From Undibacterium hunanense (GTDB lineage Bacteria; Pseudomonadota; Gammaproteobacteria; Burkholderiales; Burkholderiaceae_D), in NCBI RefSeq assembly GCF_014284335.1, contig NZ_JACOGF010000004.1, positions 486,104 to 550,103 on the forward strand: a DNA stretch of 64,000 nt, given 5' to 3'. The notes beneath the pieces were generated by a model that ran no database searches, had not been told where the DNA came from, and worked only from the letters and a program-made list of their open reading frames with translations. Both the position numbers and the translations under genes were made by a program. Below are positions 43,592 through 52,507 of the stretch, piece by piece (the first letter of the stretch is position 1; each line of letters opens with the position of its first letter).

Positions 43592-45100
43592 ATGCACAAT
43601 GCAAATATAAAAAATATTGTAGTGGTTGGTGGTGGTACGGCAGGCTGGATGACGGCGACTGCCCTGGCAACGGTATTGCAGGGGCAATACCGGATTCATG
43701 TCGTGGAGTCGGATGAAATTGGTATTGTCGGTGTCGGTGAGGCAACCATACCTATGATACAAAGATTCAACCAGGTGGTTGGTATTGATGAAAACGAGTT
43801 TCTGCGGGAAACCCAGGGTAGTTTCAAGCTGGCGATAGAATTTGTCAACTGGGGCAAACCGGGTGACCGCTATATGCATGGTTTTGGCACCATAGGTCAG
43901 GACCTGGGAACCGTGCGCTTTGACCAGTACTGGCAAAAAATGCGCAAATTGGGCAAGGCGGATGAACTGGCCGCATATTCAATCACGCGCATGGCTGCCA
44001 GAGCAAACAAGTTCATGCCAGCGCGGCATGATGTGCCAAATTCACCGCTGAACCAGATAGCGCACGCCTACCATTTTGATGCCAGCCTGTATGCGCGTTA
44101 CTTGCGTAAAATTGCCGAGTCGCGCGGTGTCGTTCGTACCGAGGGCAAGATTGTTTCAGTCAGTCAGCATGAAGCTGATGGTTTTGTCGATGCCGTCACG
44201 CTGGAAAATGATCAGCGCATCAGCGGTGATCTGTTTATTGATTGTTCCGGCTTTCGCGGTTTGCTGATAGAACAGACTTTGCAGACAGGTTATGAAGACT
44301 GGTCACATTGGCTGCCATGCGACCGGGCGCAGGCAGTTCCCTGTGAGTCGGCAGCAGAATTTTTACCCTATACCCGCGCGACGGCACACCGTGCAGGCTG
44401 GCAATGGCGCATACCCTTGCAGCATCGTACCGGCAATGGCCATGTGTATTGCAGCAAGTACGTCAGTGACGATGAGGCAGCATCGGTTTTGCTGGCCAAT
44501 CTTGATGGCAAGCCCTTGGCCGATCCGCGCGTGATCAGGTTCAAGACCGGCATGCGTAACAAGGCCTGGAACAAGAATGTGGTAGCGATAGGACTTGCCG
44601 GCGGGTTTCTGGAGCCATTGGAATCGACCAGTATTCATTTGATACAGTCGGCGATTGCGCGTCTCATCGATTTCTTTCCCAATCAGGGTTTCAATGCGGT
44701 TGATATTGCGGAATACAATCGCCAGTCACGCCTTGAATATGAGCGTATCCGTGACTTCGTGATTTTGCACTACAAGCTCAATCAGCGCGAGGATTCCGAC
44801 TTCTGGAAAGACTGTGCCAGCATGCAGGTGCCAGACAGTCTGCAGCACAAAATAGATTTGTTCCGTGCTAGCGGTCGCTTGCTGCGCATTGACAATGAAT
44901 TGTTTGCCGAAGTGGGCTGGTTACAGGTGTTTGAAGGACAAAATTTAGTCCCTGAAAATACCAATCCTCTGGTAGATTTACAGACCGAAGCGGATACGAT
45001 CGACTATCTCGAGAGCGTGCGTGAAGTAGTGCAGAAATGTGTGGCCATCATGCCGGATCATGCTGCCTATATTGCCCAGTATTGCGCGGCCAGAAGTTAA
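43592..45100 (+). CDS. Flavin-dependent (tryptophan) halogenase family protein
   Basis: FADH2-dependent halogenases install Cl or Br via hypohalous acid. The 502-residue protein keeps every hallmark: GGGTAGW (13-19, FAD site), Lys79 in SFKLAIEF (same position as the catalytic Lys79 of PrnA), the W-x-W-x-I-P signature as WQWRIP (270-275), and PLES (Glu344) corresponding to the catalytic glutamate. It looks catalytically competent. Such genes are regular members of TonB-receptor carbohydrate loci in Xanthomonas- and Caulobacter-type bacteria, yet the natural substrate there is not known to me. The ATG at 43592 follows AGGGGA. No flavin reductase is adjacent. Confidence 0.92.
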   Translation: MHNANIKNIVVVGGGTAGWMTATALATVLQGQYRIHVVESDEIGIVGVGEATIPMIQRFNQVVGIDENEFLRETQGSFKLAIEFVNWGKPGDRYMHGFGTIGQDLGTVRFDQYWQKMRKLGKADELAAYSITRMAARANKFMPARHDVPNSPLNQIAHAYHFDASLYARYLRKIAESRGVVRTEGKIVSVSQHEADGFVDAVTLENDQRISGDLFIDCSGFRGLLIEQTLQTGYEDWSHWLPCDRAQAVPCESAAEFLPYTRATAHRAGWQWRIPLQHRTGNGHVYCSKYVSDDEAASVLLANLDGKPLADPRVIRFKTGMRNKAWNKNVVAIGLAGGFLEPLESTSIHLIQSAIARLIDFFPNQGFNAVDIAEYNRQSRLEYERIRDFVILHYKLNQREDSDFWKDCASMQVPDSLQHKIDLFRASGRLLRIDNELFAEVGWLQVFEGQNLVPENTNPLVDLQTEADTIDYLESVREVVQKCVAIMPDHAAYIAQYCAARS

Positions 45101-45175
45101 GCAATACAGGTGCGGGGAGACACCGCCGTAAAACAGGCGGTGCATAAAAATATAAACCTAAATCCAATCAAAATT

Positions 45176-46387
45176 ATGCATACAGGGATGAGCACCACCG
45201 AGATTTTCTTGATCGCGATGTTTGTGATTTTTACCTTGCCCTACCTGATCTGGCGGGTAGGAAAAACCGACTATTACGCACCACTGGTTGTAGTGCAGAT
45301 TATCACTGGTATCTTGCTGGGGCCTGGCGTGTTGGGCGCCATTTTCCCGGATTACTATAAATTTGTGTTTAATCCCCAGGTGATACAGTCGTTGAACGGT
45401 ATTGCCTGGTGGGCGGTGATGATCTTTGTCATGGTTGCCGGAATAGAACTGGACTTGAAGAAGGCCTGGGAACACCGGCGTGAAAGTACCATTACCGCAG
45501 GCCTGGCACTGGGCATGCCTTTGCTGTTCGGTTGTGTTGCCGGCATGGGTTTGCTGACCATGGACGGCTGGATGGGGCCCAAGGCCATGAGCTGGCAATT
45601 TGTGCTGGGGGTGGGCATGGCGTGTGCGGTAACGGCTTTGCCTATTCTGATATTGTTGATGGAAAAGCTGGAGATTTTGCGCCAGCCCATAGGTCAGCGC
45701 ATCTTGCGTTATGCCAGCCTGGACGATATTGCCATCTGGGGCGTGCTGGCGATTATCTTGCTGGACTGGACCCGGGTAGGGCGGCAAGTTGGTTTTCTGT
45801 TGTTATTTGCCATCACTACCTATTTGTTCCGCAAGCTCATGGTCTGGTTGCAAGAGCGTGATCGCTGGTACGTGGGGCTGATCTGGCTGGCTGCCTGCAG
45901 TTTTGCCGCTGACTGGGCTGGTCTGCACTATATGGTGGGCGCTTTCCTGGCTGGGGCAGTCATGGATGCACACTGGTTTAATCAGGAAAAAATGGACTTG
46001 ATGCGCCATCATGTGCTGCTGGCCATCATGCCGGTGTTTTTCCTGAGCACAGGCTTGCGTACCAACTGGGCCATGGGTGGTGTTGCTGTGTTTGTTGCCG
46101 CAGGCGTGTTATTGGTCGCTTCGGTTGCCGGTAAACTGATAGGCATACAGGTGGCAGGCAAGATACTGAAATGGGAAAAGGGCGAGGCTTCCATCATAGG
46201 CTGGTTATTGCAGACCAAGGCCCTAATCATGATTATCTTCGTCAATATTTTGCTGGATAAAAACATCATCACCAGCGAGACCTTTACCGCCTTGCTGTTG
46301 ATGGCCATCGCCAGCACCATGTTGACCGTCCCTGTCGTGTATCCGAAATTGCAGAAAATGAAGGAGCTTATTTTCAGGAGCAAGTAA
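45176..46387 (+). CDS. Cation:proton antiporter (CPA2/Kef-type)
   Basis: The 403-residue protein has about 12 transmembrane segments and the pattern of the Na+/K+:H+ exchanger domain: QIITGILLGPGVLGAIFPDYY, MIFVMVAGIELDLKKAW (the G-x-E-x-D segment of Kef-like proteins), SLDDIAIWGVLAIILL (paired acidic residues) and GAFLAGAVMDAHWF. No C-terminal TrkA-N domain follows, unlike KefB/C. Starts at 45176 and 45188 are both plausible. It lies 75 bp after the halogenase and carries its own terminator, so it may be the last gene of the receptor-halogenase unit. Its link to sugar use is unclear. Confidence 0.85.
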   Translation: MHTGMSTTEIFLIAMFVIFTLPYLIWRVGKTDYYAPLVVVQIITGILLGPGVLGAIFPDYYKFVFNPQVIQSLNGIAWWAVMIFVMVAGIELDLKKAWEHRRESTITAGLALGMPLLFGCVAGMGLLTMDGWMGPKAMSWQFVLGVGMACAVTALPILILLMEKLEILRQPIGQRILRYASLDDIAIWGVLAIILLDWTRVGRQVGFLLLFAITTYLFRKLMVWLQERDRWYVGLIWLAACSFAADWAGLHYMVGAFLAGAVMDAHWFNQEKMDLMRHHVLLAIMPVFFLSTGLRTNWAMGGVAVFVAAGVLLVASVAGKLIGIQVAGKILKWEKGEASIIGWLLQTKALIMIIFVNILLDKNIITSETFTALLLMAIASTMLTVPVVYPKLQKMKELIFRSK

Positions 46388-46416
46388 AACGCCTGACAGT
46401 TTAGCTTTACGATAGA

Positions 46417-46454
46417 AAATGCCCGCTGCTTTAATGAAGCTAGCGGGCATTTTT
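46417..46454 (+). terminator. Intrinsic terminator after the antiporter
   Basis: AAAATGCCCGCT (46417-46428) pairs with AGCGGGCATTTT (46442-46453), giving a 12-bp stem, a 13-nt loop and a short T run. Confidence 0.88.
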
Positions 46455-46784
46455 CCTTATGCTTTCAGACCTTTCTGGCAAGATGCGGCAAGCGGCGAAA
46501 CACATGTAAAAATATGGGTAGTATTGCTACAACCATCTATTTTAAAATCTCACCCTGCTTTGAATTTTCTATTTAAAAGTTGCTTTAAAATTCTTTGTAG
46601 TTGTTATTGAAAATTTATGTAGTTTGATTACATTTCACTGTGGTAGTATTTCAAAAATGCGGGCTTGGCATGGTGACTTTGTTGGGAAGTCGTTTTCTGC
46701 CACCAAGCGATGCCGCAACAAGTAGAACGCATCTCTATTTATGAAATGAGTTCTAGTTGATAATAAATCTGGGGACACAACACC
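46455..46784. promoter_or_regulatory. Upstream region of the sugar-transporter operon with HexR-like sites
   Basis: No gene seen in these 330 bp. TGTAGTTTGATTACA (46618-46632) fits the HexR pattern TGTARTNNNATTACA with one mismatch-free outer TGTA/TACA pair. GGTAGTATTGCTACA (46517-46531) is a second site resembling those upstream of the receptor. Degenerate half-sites start at 46596 (TGTAGTTGTTATTGA) and 46642 (GGTAGTATTTCAAA). They suggest shared control with the receptor gene. Confidence 0.6.
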
Positions 46785-48149
46785 ATGCAAGTATCTGCAT
46801 ACAAACCACGTCTGTCGTTCTGGCAGTTGTGGAATATGAGTTTCGGTTTCTTTGGTATTCAATTCGGTTTTGCGCTGCAAAATACCAATACCAGCCGCAT
46901 ATTTTCTACCCTGGGTGCAAATCCGGATGATCTGGCATTGTTCTGGCTGGCTGCACCCATCACGGGTTTGCTGGTGCAACCGGTCATCGGCTATCTCAGT
47001 GACAATACCTGGCATCCATTTTGGGGCCGTCGACGACCTTTCTTTTTTATCGGTGCGATACTGGCTTCGGTCGCGATGTTCCTCATGCCCAATTCCACGG
47101 CCTTGTGGATGGCGATTGCCGTGTTGTGGATGATGGACAGCGCCATCAATATATCCATGGAGCCCTTCCGTGCCTTTGTCGGTGACAAACTCGACGTGTC
47201 GCAACAAACTGCCGGGTTTGCCATGCAGACTTTTTTTATTGGTTGCGGTGGTGTGATTGCATCGTTGTTGCCGACGATATTTACTGATTATCTGGGTGTC
47301 AGCAATGTACCGGTAAATGGTGCCATACCCGATACGGTCAGGTATTCCTTCTATTTCGGTGGTGCGATATTTGCCTTGTCCGTCATGTGGACAGTATTCA
47401 CTACCAAGGAAATTCCTCCGGCTGATCTGAAAAAATTCAAACAGGAACGCACAAACAATCAGGGCATAGGCAAGGCGATATCGGAAATCCTCGGCGGCTT
47501 CACCAAAATGCCCAGGACCATGGTGCAACTGGCGCTGGTACAGTTTTTTACCTGGGTCGCCCTGTTTGCCATGTGGGTGTATACCACGCCTTCGATTGCG
47601 CAAACGGTTTTTCATACCAGTGATGCACAGTCAGCCGCCTTTCAGGAAGGTGGTAACTGGGTAGGTATCATGTTTGCCGTGTACGGTGGTGTATCTGCAC
47701 TGGCAGCATTCCTGTTGCCGGTATTGGCGAAAATGACCAGCCGCAAATTTGTCCACATGCTGTGCCTGGTGATTGGCGGTATCAGCCTGGTAAGCATCTT
47801 CCTGATTTCATCGAAGCAAATGCTACTCTTGCCCATGGTGGGGGTGGGTATCGCCTGGGCCAGTGTATTGACCATGCCGTATGCGATATTGGCCGGTGCT
47901 CTGCCTGCCAATCGCATGGGATATTACATGGGTCTGTTCAATTTCTTTGTAGTGATACCGCAGATCATTGCCGGTGTCGTGCTGGGTGCAATATTGAAAC
48001 ACGTGTTTGATAATCAGTCAGTCAAGGTTTTGATGCTGGGCGGCTTTTTCATGATACTGGCCGGTTTGCTGACTTTGCTGGTCAAGGATGAAGCAGCCGA
48101 AGCTGCATCAGGTATTGACAAGACGGCAGCCAATGCGGCCGCAGTTTAA
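46785..48149 (+). CDS. SLC45/GPH-type MFS sugar transporter (maltose/sucrose-like)
   Basis: Inner-membrane proton-coupled sugar importer candidate. The 454-residue protein has 12 predicted helices. MSFGFFGIQFGFALQNTNTSRIFSTLGANPDDLALFWLAAPITGLLVQPVIGYLSDNTWHPFWGRRRPFFFIG shows the SLC45-like N-terminal signature with the inter-helix GRRRP motif. A cytoplasmic loop lies in the middle (KEIPPADLKKFKQERTNN). It is followed by a GH13 amylase and a GH31 glucosidase 25 bp and 33 bp apart, which makes maltose or short maltodextrins the likely substrate. The ribosome site GGGGAC precedes the ATG. Confidence 0.9.
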   Translation: MQVSAYKPRLSFWQLWNMSFGFFGIQFGFALQNTNTSRIFSTLGANPDDLALFWLAAPITGLLVQPVIGYLSDNTWHPFWGRRRPFFFIGAILASVAMFLMPNSTALWMAIAVLWMMDSAINISMEPFRAFVGDKLDVSQQTAGFAMQTFFIGCGGVIASLLPTIFTDYLGVSNVPVNGAIPDTVRYSFYFGGAIFALSVMWTVFTTKEIPPADLKKFKQERTNNQGIGKAISEILGGFTKMPRTMVQLALVQFFTWVALFAMWVYTTPSIAQTVFHTSDAQSAAFQEGGNWVGIMFAVYGGVSALAAFLLPVLAKMTSRKFVHMLCLVIGGISLVSIFLISSKQMLLLPMVGVGIAWASVLTMPYAILAGALPANRMGYYMGLFNFFVVIPQIIAGVVLGAILKHVFDNQSVKVLMLGGFFMILAGLLTLLVKDEAAEAASGIDKTAANAAAV

Positions 48150-48174
48150 TCCATAGCACCATCCGGGACTCATC

Positions 48175-49860
48175 ATGCAAATGACTGCAATAAAACTGGG
48201 GTTGGCATTGCTGCTGGCCGTGGGTTCGATTTCTGCGTCTATGGCTCAGTCATCTCCGCACAAAAAAAGCTCACTCCAGCCATTTTTATGGGAAAACGCC
48301 ACTGTCTATTTTTTACTGACAGACCGCTTCCATAACGCCAATCATAAAAATGACCTTGCCTATGGCCGCAAAAATGATGCGGCAGCTTTACGCGGTTATG
48401 CCGGTGGCGATCTGGCTGGTATCACAGCCAGGATCAAGTCTGGCTATTTCAAAGACCTCGGTGTTGATGTCATCTGGCTGACGCCACCGGTTGAGCAAAT
48501 CCATGCGGGTACCGATGAGGGTACGGGAAAATCCTATGGTTTCCACGGTTACTGGGCCAAAGACTTCACCCGTGTCGATGCCAACCTGGGTACAGAAGCC
48601 GACATGCGCGAGTTTGTCGATACTGCGCACGCGCACGGCATGCGTGTCTTGCTGGATGTGGTTATGAACCACCTGGGGCCAGTGACAGAGCAAGACCCTG
48701 TCTGGCCAGAAGAATGGGTCAGGACATCGCCAGTCTGTACTTATAAGGATACTGAAACCACCGTCAGTTGCACTCTGGTGAAAAACCTGCCGGATATACG
48801 TACAGACAGGCTAGCCCCTGTCAGCCTGCCGTCAGTGCTGGTAGAGAAGTGGAAAGCAGAAGGGCGCTACGACAGGGAAGTCAAAGAGCTGGATGATTTT
48901 TTTCAGCGCACAGGTTTGCCACGTGCACCGCGCTACTACCTCATGAAATGGCATGTAGACTGGGTGAAGAAATACGGTGTGGATGGTTTTCGCGCTGATA
49001 CCGCCAAGCATACCGAGCCAGAAATCTGGAAAGAATTGCATGGCCTTGCCAGTGCGGCGTATGAAGACTGGAAGCATGCCAACCCCAAAAAGAAACTGGG
49101 CAACCAGGCCTTTTTCATGACTGGCGAAGTGTATAACTACGTGCTGGCTAACGGCCAGGACTTTGACATGGGGGGGGGCAAGACCGTCAATTTTTACCAG
49201 AATGGTTTTGACAGTCTCATCAATTTTGGTTTCAAGTCAGATGCCAATAAAAATTATGAAGCCCTGTTCAGTGACTATGCAGCGCGTCTTCATGGCGCTC
49301 TGGCCGGATATTCCGTACTCAATTACATCAGTTCACATGATGATGGCGGGCCATTCGATCTCTTGCGTCAAAAACCGTTTGAATCCGCCAACAAACTTTT
49401 GCTAAGCCCTGGTGCTGCGCAAATTTATTATGGGGATGAAACCGCGAGATCGCTGAATGTCGCTGGTGCACAGGGTGATGCGACCCTGCGTTCTTTCATG
49501 AACTGGGATGAGCTGAAAAAAAATGCCAGCCGTAATGGCTACCGCATTACCGATGTCCGCCGGCACTGGAGCCGCCTTGGCCTGTTCCGGCGTGCCCATC
49601 CTGCCATAGGTGCTGGCTTGCATGAAAAACTGGCAGACCAGCCCTATACCTTTAAGCGTACCTATGCGCAGCAGGGCATCAGTGACAAAGTGGTGATCGC
49701 GCTCGATATACCGGCAAAGACCTATCCCGCGATCAGTGTGCATGGTGTGTTTGCCGATGGACAAATATTGAAAGACTATTATTCGGGCAAGACGGCCACA
49801 GTCGTCAATGGCAAGGTGCAGTTCAATAGCGGCCTGAGCACGGTATTGATCGCACCTTAG
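48175..49860 (+). CDS. malS: Periplasmic alpha-amylase, MalS-like (GH13)
   Basis: Hydrolyses alpha-1,4-glucans in the periplasm. The 561-residue protein has a signal peptide (to about residue 25, ISASMAQSS) and the four GH13 regions: I DVVMNH (161-166), II GFRADTAKH with nucleophile Asp275, III MTGEVY with acid/base Glu318, and IV YISSHDD with Asp389. The DTAKH form of region II and the insertion between regions I and II (VRTSPVCTYKDTETTVSC..., two Cys) match the MalS subgroup. A run of nine G lies within the coding frame at 49169-49177 without breaking it. It sits between the transporter and the glucosidase. Confidence 0.92.
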   Translation: MQMTAIKLGLALLLAVGSISASMAQSSPHKKSSLQPFLWENATVYFLLTDRFHNANHKNDLAYGRKNDAAALRGYAGGDLAGITARIKSGYFKDLGVDVIWLTPPVEQIHAGTDEGTGKSYGFHGYWAKDFTRVDANLGTEADMREFVDTAHAHGMRVLLDVVMNHLGPVTEQDPVWPEEWVRTSPVCTYKDTETTVSCTLVKNLPDIRTDRLAPVSLPSVLVEKWKAEGRYDREVKELDDFFQRTGLPRAPRYYLMKWHVDWVKKYGVDGFRADTAKHTEPEIWKELHGLASAAYEDWKHANPKKKLGNQAFFMTGEVYNYVLANGQDFDMGGGKTVNFYQNGFDSLINFGFKSDANKNYEALFSDYAARLHGALAGYSVLNYISSHDDGGPFDLLRQKPFESANKLLLSPGAAQIYYGDETARSLNVAGAQGDATLRSFMNWDELKKNASRNGYRITDVRRHWSRLGLFRRAHPAIGAGLHEKLADQPYTFKRTYAQQGISDKVVIALDIPAKTYPAISVHGVFADGQILKDYYSGKTATVVNGKVQFNSGLSTVLIAP

Positions 49861-49893
49861 TACGCCTGGATTGAAAAAATAATCTGAGACAGC

Positions 49894-52302
49894 ATGAGAA
49901 AAACATCCATATTAAAACTGAATATCATGGTGGCTGTGGCCTTGTCACTGGCGAATACAGCGCAGGCACAAAATGCCAATCGCACTATCGTGTCGGTAGA
50001 GCGGCAGGCGAATCAGCTGGAAATAAAAACCAATGATGGTCGCTACGTCTTGAAGCCGTATAGCGACAAGATTATCGAAACCAGTTTTATCCCTGTTACC
50101 GAGAGTTTTAATCCTGCATCGCACGCCGTTGTGTTGCAGCCTTCACCCGTCAAGACCAGTTTCAGGGAAACTGCCAGCAGCATTCAGTATGTCGCCGGCG
50201 ATATCAGCGTGACCATCACCAGATCGCCGTTGCAGCTTGCCTATGCGTATAAGGGCAAGCCCCTGTTGTCTGAAAAAAATGGCTATAGCAAAACTGCAGA
50301 TGCAGAAGTGCTGGACTTTAATCTGGATGCGACCGAGGCACTGTATGGCGGCGGTGCCCGTGCCCTGGGGATGAATCGCCGTGGTAATCGTCTGCCGTTA
50401 TACAACAAGGCCCACTATGGTTATGAAGAGCGTTCAGAGCAGATGAACTTTGCCATGCCAATGGTGTTTTCTTCCAAAATGTATGGTCTGCATTTTGATA
50501 ATGCAGCGATAGGGCAGCTTGATCTCGACAGCAAGAAAAACAATGTACTGGCTTATGAAACCATTAGCGGCAGAAAAACTTACCATGTGATCGCCGGTGA
50601 CAGCTGGGCTGACATTGTCAGTAACTATACCAGCCTGACCGGCCGTCAGCCTCTGCCGCCGCGCTGGACCTTCGGCAATTTTGCCAGCCGCTTTGGTTAC
50701 CATACCGAAGCAGAAGCACGCAGCATACTGGATAAATTTCGTGCAGAAAAAATCCCTGTCGATGCCATCATCTTTGACCTGTACTGGTTTGGTAAAGATA
50801 TCAAGGGCACCATGGGTAATCTGGAATTTGACAGGGACAGCTTTCCCAACCCCAGGGGCATGATGGCTGATTTTGCGCAACAGGGCATTAAAACCATACT
50901 GATCACTGAACCGTTTGTCCTGACTACGTCAAAAAAATGGCAAGAAGCCGTCGATAAAAATGTGCTGGCGACCGACAAACAGGGTAAGCCATTTACTTAT
51001 GATTTTTATTTTGGAAATACTGGCCTCATCGATATCTTCAATCCACCAGCCCAGGACTGGTTCTGGGCTATCTACAAAGACTTGAAAAATCAGGGCGTCG
51101 CCGGCTGGTGGGGAGACCTGGGGGAACCGGAAGTGCATCCTCCAGCTTTGCAGCATAAGACTGGCAGCGCTGACGAGCTGCACAATATCTATGGGCATAA
51201 CTGGGTCAGGCTGATTGCCGAAGGCTACCATAAAGAATATCCGGACGAACGGCCCTTTATACTTATGCGTTCCGGTTATTCCGGTTCCCAGCGCTATGGC
51301 ATGATTCCCTGGTCGGGAGATGTCAACCGCAGTTGGGGTGGCTTACGTTCACAGCCTGAAATTGCCTTGCAAATGGGCATGCAGGGCATGGCCTACATGC
51401 ACTCCGATCTCGGTGGTTTTGCCGGTGCCAATCTGGATGATGAATTGTATGCACGCTGGTTACAGTATGGTGTTTTTCAGCCAGTTTTCCGCCCGCATGC
51501 ACAGGAAGAAGTTGCTTCCGAACCCGTGCTGCGCGAGCCCAGGACCAGGGCGTTGGCCAAGGCCGCCATAGAATTGCGTTATCGTCTGTTACCCTACAAC
51601 TATACCCTGGCGTTTGATAACAATCAGCAAGGCCTGCCTTTCATGCGTCCGCTGTTTTATGCGGAACCGGACAAGACTTTCTTGCAGAACGCGGCCGATA
51701 CCTATCTGTGGGGCGACAGTTTTCTGGTACATCCGGTATTGCATGCCGGGCAAAAAGAAGCCATCGTTTATTTTCCTGCGCACCATCACTGGTTTGATTT
51801 TTATACCGGACAGTTATACCGTGGCGGCACTAGCCAGGCAGTGTCTGTTGAGGCAGATCATATTCCGGTATTTGTGCGTGCCGGTGCGTTTATCCCGATG
51901 ACGGGGCCGATACAAAATACCCGTGACTATTCTGCCAGTGCACTGGAACTACACTATTACCATGACGCTACAGTCAGGCGCGCCAGTGGCAAGCTCTACG
52001 ATGATGACGGCGTGACAGCGCAGGCCTTTGAAAAAGGCGCATATAGTCTCTTGCGTTTTAACAGCACGGTGAAGGGCAGGCAACTGGATATCAGCTTTAG
52101 TGCCCAACAGGGGCGGCTGATGCCGGCCAGTGACCGCACAATCAAATTGCTGGTACATGGTATTCGCAGCAAGCCAGCACAGGTTCTGAGCCAGAAACAG
52201 TCGCTGCCTTTTGTCTGGGATGAACAGAAGCAGTTGCTGAGCGTGGATGTGCACTGGCAAAAAAATACTGTCCACCATCTGAATGTGCAACTCAGTCATT
52301 GA
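49894..52302 (+). CDS. Exported GH31 alpha-glucosidase
   Basis: Releases glucose from the non-reducing ends of alpha-glucans. The 802-residue protein has a signal peptide (MRKTSILKLNIMVAVALSLANTAQAQ), an N-terminal beta-sandwich (to about 240), the catalytic barrel and C-terminal beta domains. The nucleophile is Asp408 in GWWGDLGEPE, and the acid/base is Asp476 in WSGDVNRSWGGLRSQ. PVDAIIFDLYWFGKDIKGTMGNLEFDRDSFPNP and GFAGANLDDELYARWLQYGVFQPVFRPHA are typical family segments. It lies 33 bp after malS and together with it would degrade maltodextrins outside the cytoplasm. A xylosidase-type specificity cannot be fully excluded. Confidence 0.92.
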   Translation: MRKTSILKLNIMVAVALSLANTAQAQNANRTIVSVERQANQLEIKTNDGRYVLKPYSDKIIETSFIPVTESFNPASHAVVLQPSPVKTSFRETASSIQYVAGDISVTITRSPLQLAYAYKGKPLLSEKNGYSKTADAEVLDFNLDATEALYGGGARALGMNRRGNRLPLYNKAHYGYEERSEQMNFAMPMVFSSKMYGLHFDNAAIGQLDLDSKKNNVLAYETISGRKTYHVIAGDSWADIVSNYTSLTGRQPLPPRWTFGNFASRFGYHTEAEARSILDKFRAEKIPVDAIIFDLYWFGKDIKGTMGNLEFDRDSFPNPRGMMADFAQQGIKTILITEPFVLTTSKKWQEAVDKNVLATDKQGKPFTYDFYFGNTGLIDIFNPPAQDWFWAIYKDLKNQGVAGWWGDLGEPEVHPPALQHKTGSADELHNIYGHNWVRLIAEGYHKEYPDERPFILMRSGYSGSQRYGMIPWSGDVNRSWGGLRSQPEIALQMGMQGMAYMHSDLGGFAGANLDDELYARWLQYGVFQPVFRPHAQEEVASEPVLREPRTRALAKAAIELRYRLLPYNYTLAFDNNQQGLPFMRPLFYAEPDKTFLQNAADTYLWGDSFLVHPVLHAGQKEAIVYFPAHHHWFDFYTGQLYRGGTSQAVSVEADHIPVFVRAGAFIPMTGPIQNTRDYSASALELHYYHDATVRRASGKLYDDDGVTAQAFEKGAYSLLRFNSTVKGRQLDISFSAQQGRLMPASDRTIKLLVHGIRSKPAQVLSQKQSLPFVWDEQKQLLSVDVHWQKNTVHHLNVQLSH

Positions 52303-52402
52303 GTGATATTGCTCAGGCGCCCGCAGGGAATGCGGCATTTGTTGGCTGATTTGCCCTGATCTGGCTGACGATTGTGGTAAATTGCGAGATTGATGTAGGA
52401 AT

Positions 52403-52448
52403 GCCTGACAGACATGGCAGGCATGACAGACATAACAGGCATGACAGA
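52403..52448. repeat. 2.5 tandem copies of an 18-bp repeat upstream of glk
   Basis: GCCTGACAGACATGGCAG (52403-52420), GCATGACAGACATAACAG (52421-52438) and the partial GCATGACAGA (52439-52448). The array ends 60 bp before the glucokinase start. The 18-bp period (not 21) gives no simple helical phasing. It may be a binding array or merely a slippage-prone repeat. Confidence 0.65.
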
Positions 52449-52507
52449 GAATGGCCGGATGATGGAATTTGTTCCCGGAATGGTATAACGTGACACATGA
52501 AGACAGC

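Noticed and set aside
46635..47615. A 326-codon frame on the minus strand opposite the sugar transporter
   Set aside because: Arg/His/Gln-rich shadow that also runs through the operator region; no motif.
52403..52448. Tandem 18-bp units considered as a CRISPR array
   Set aside because: Units are contiguous without spacers and too few; no cas genes in the window.
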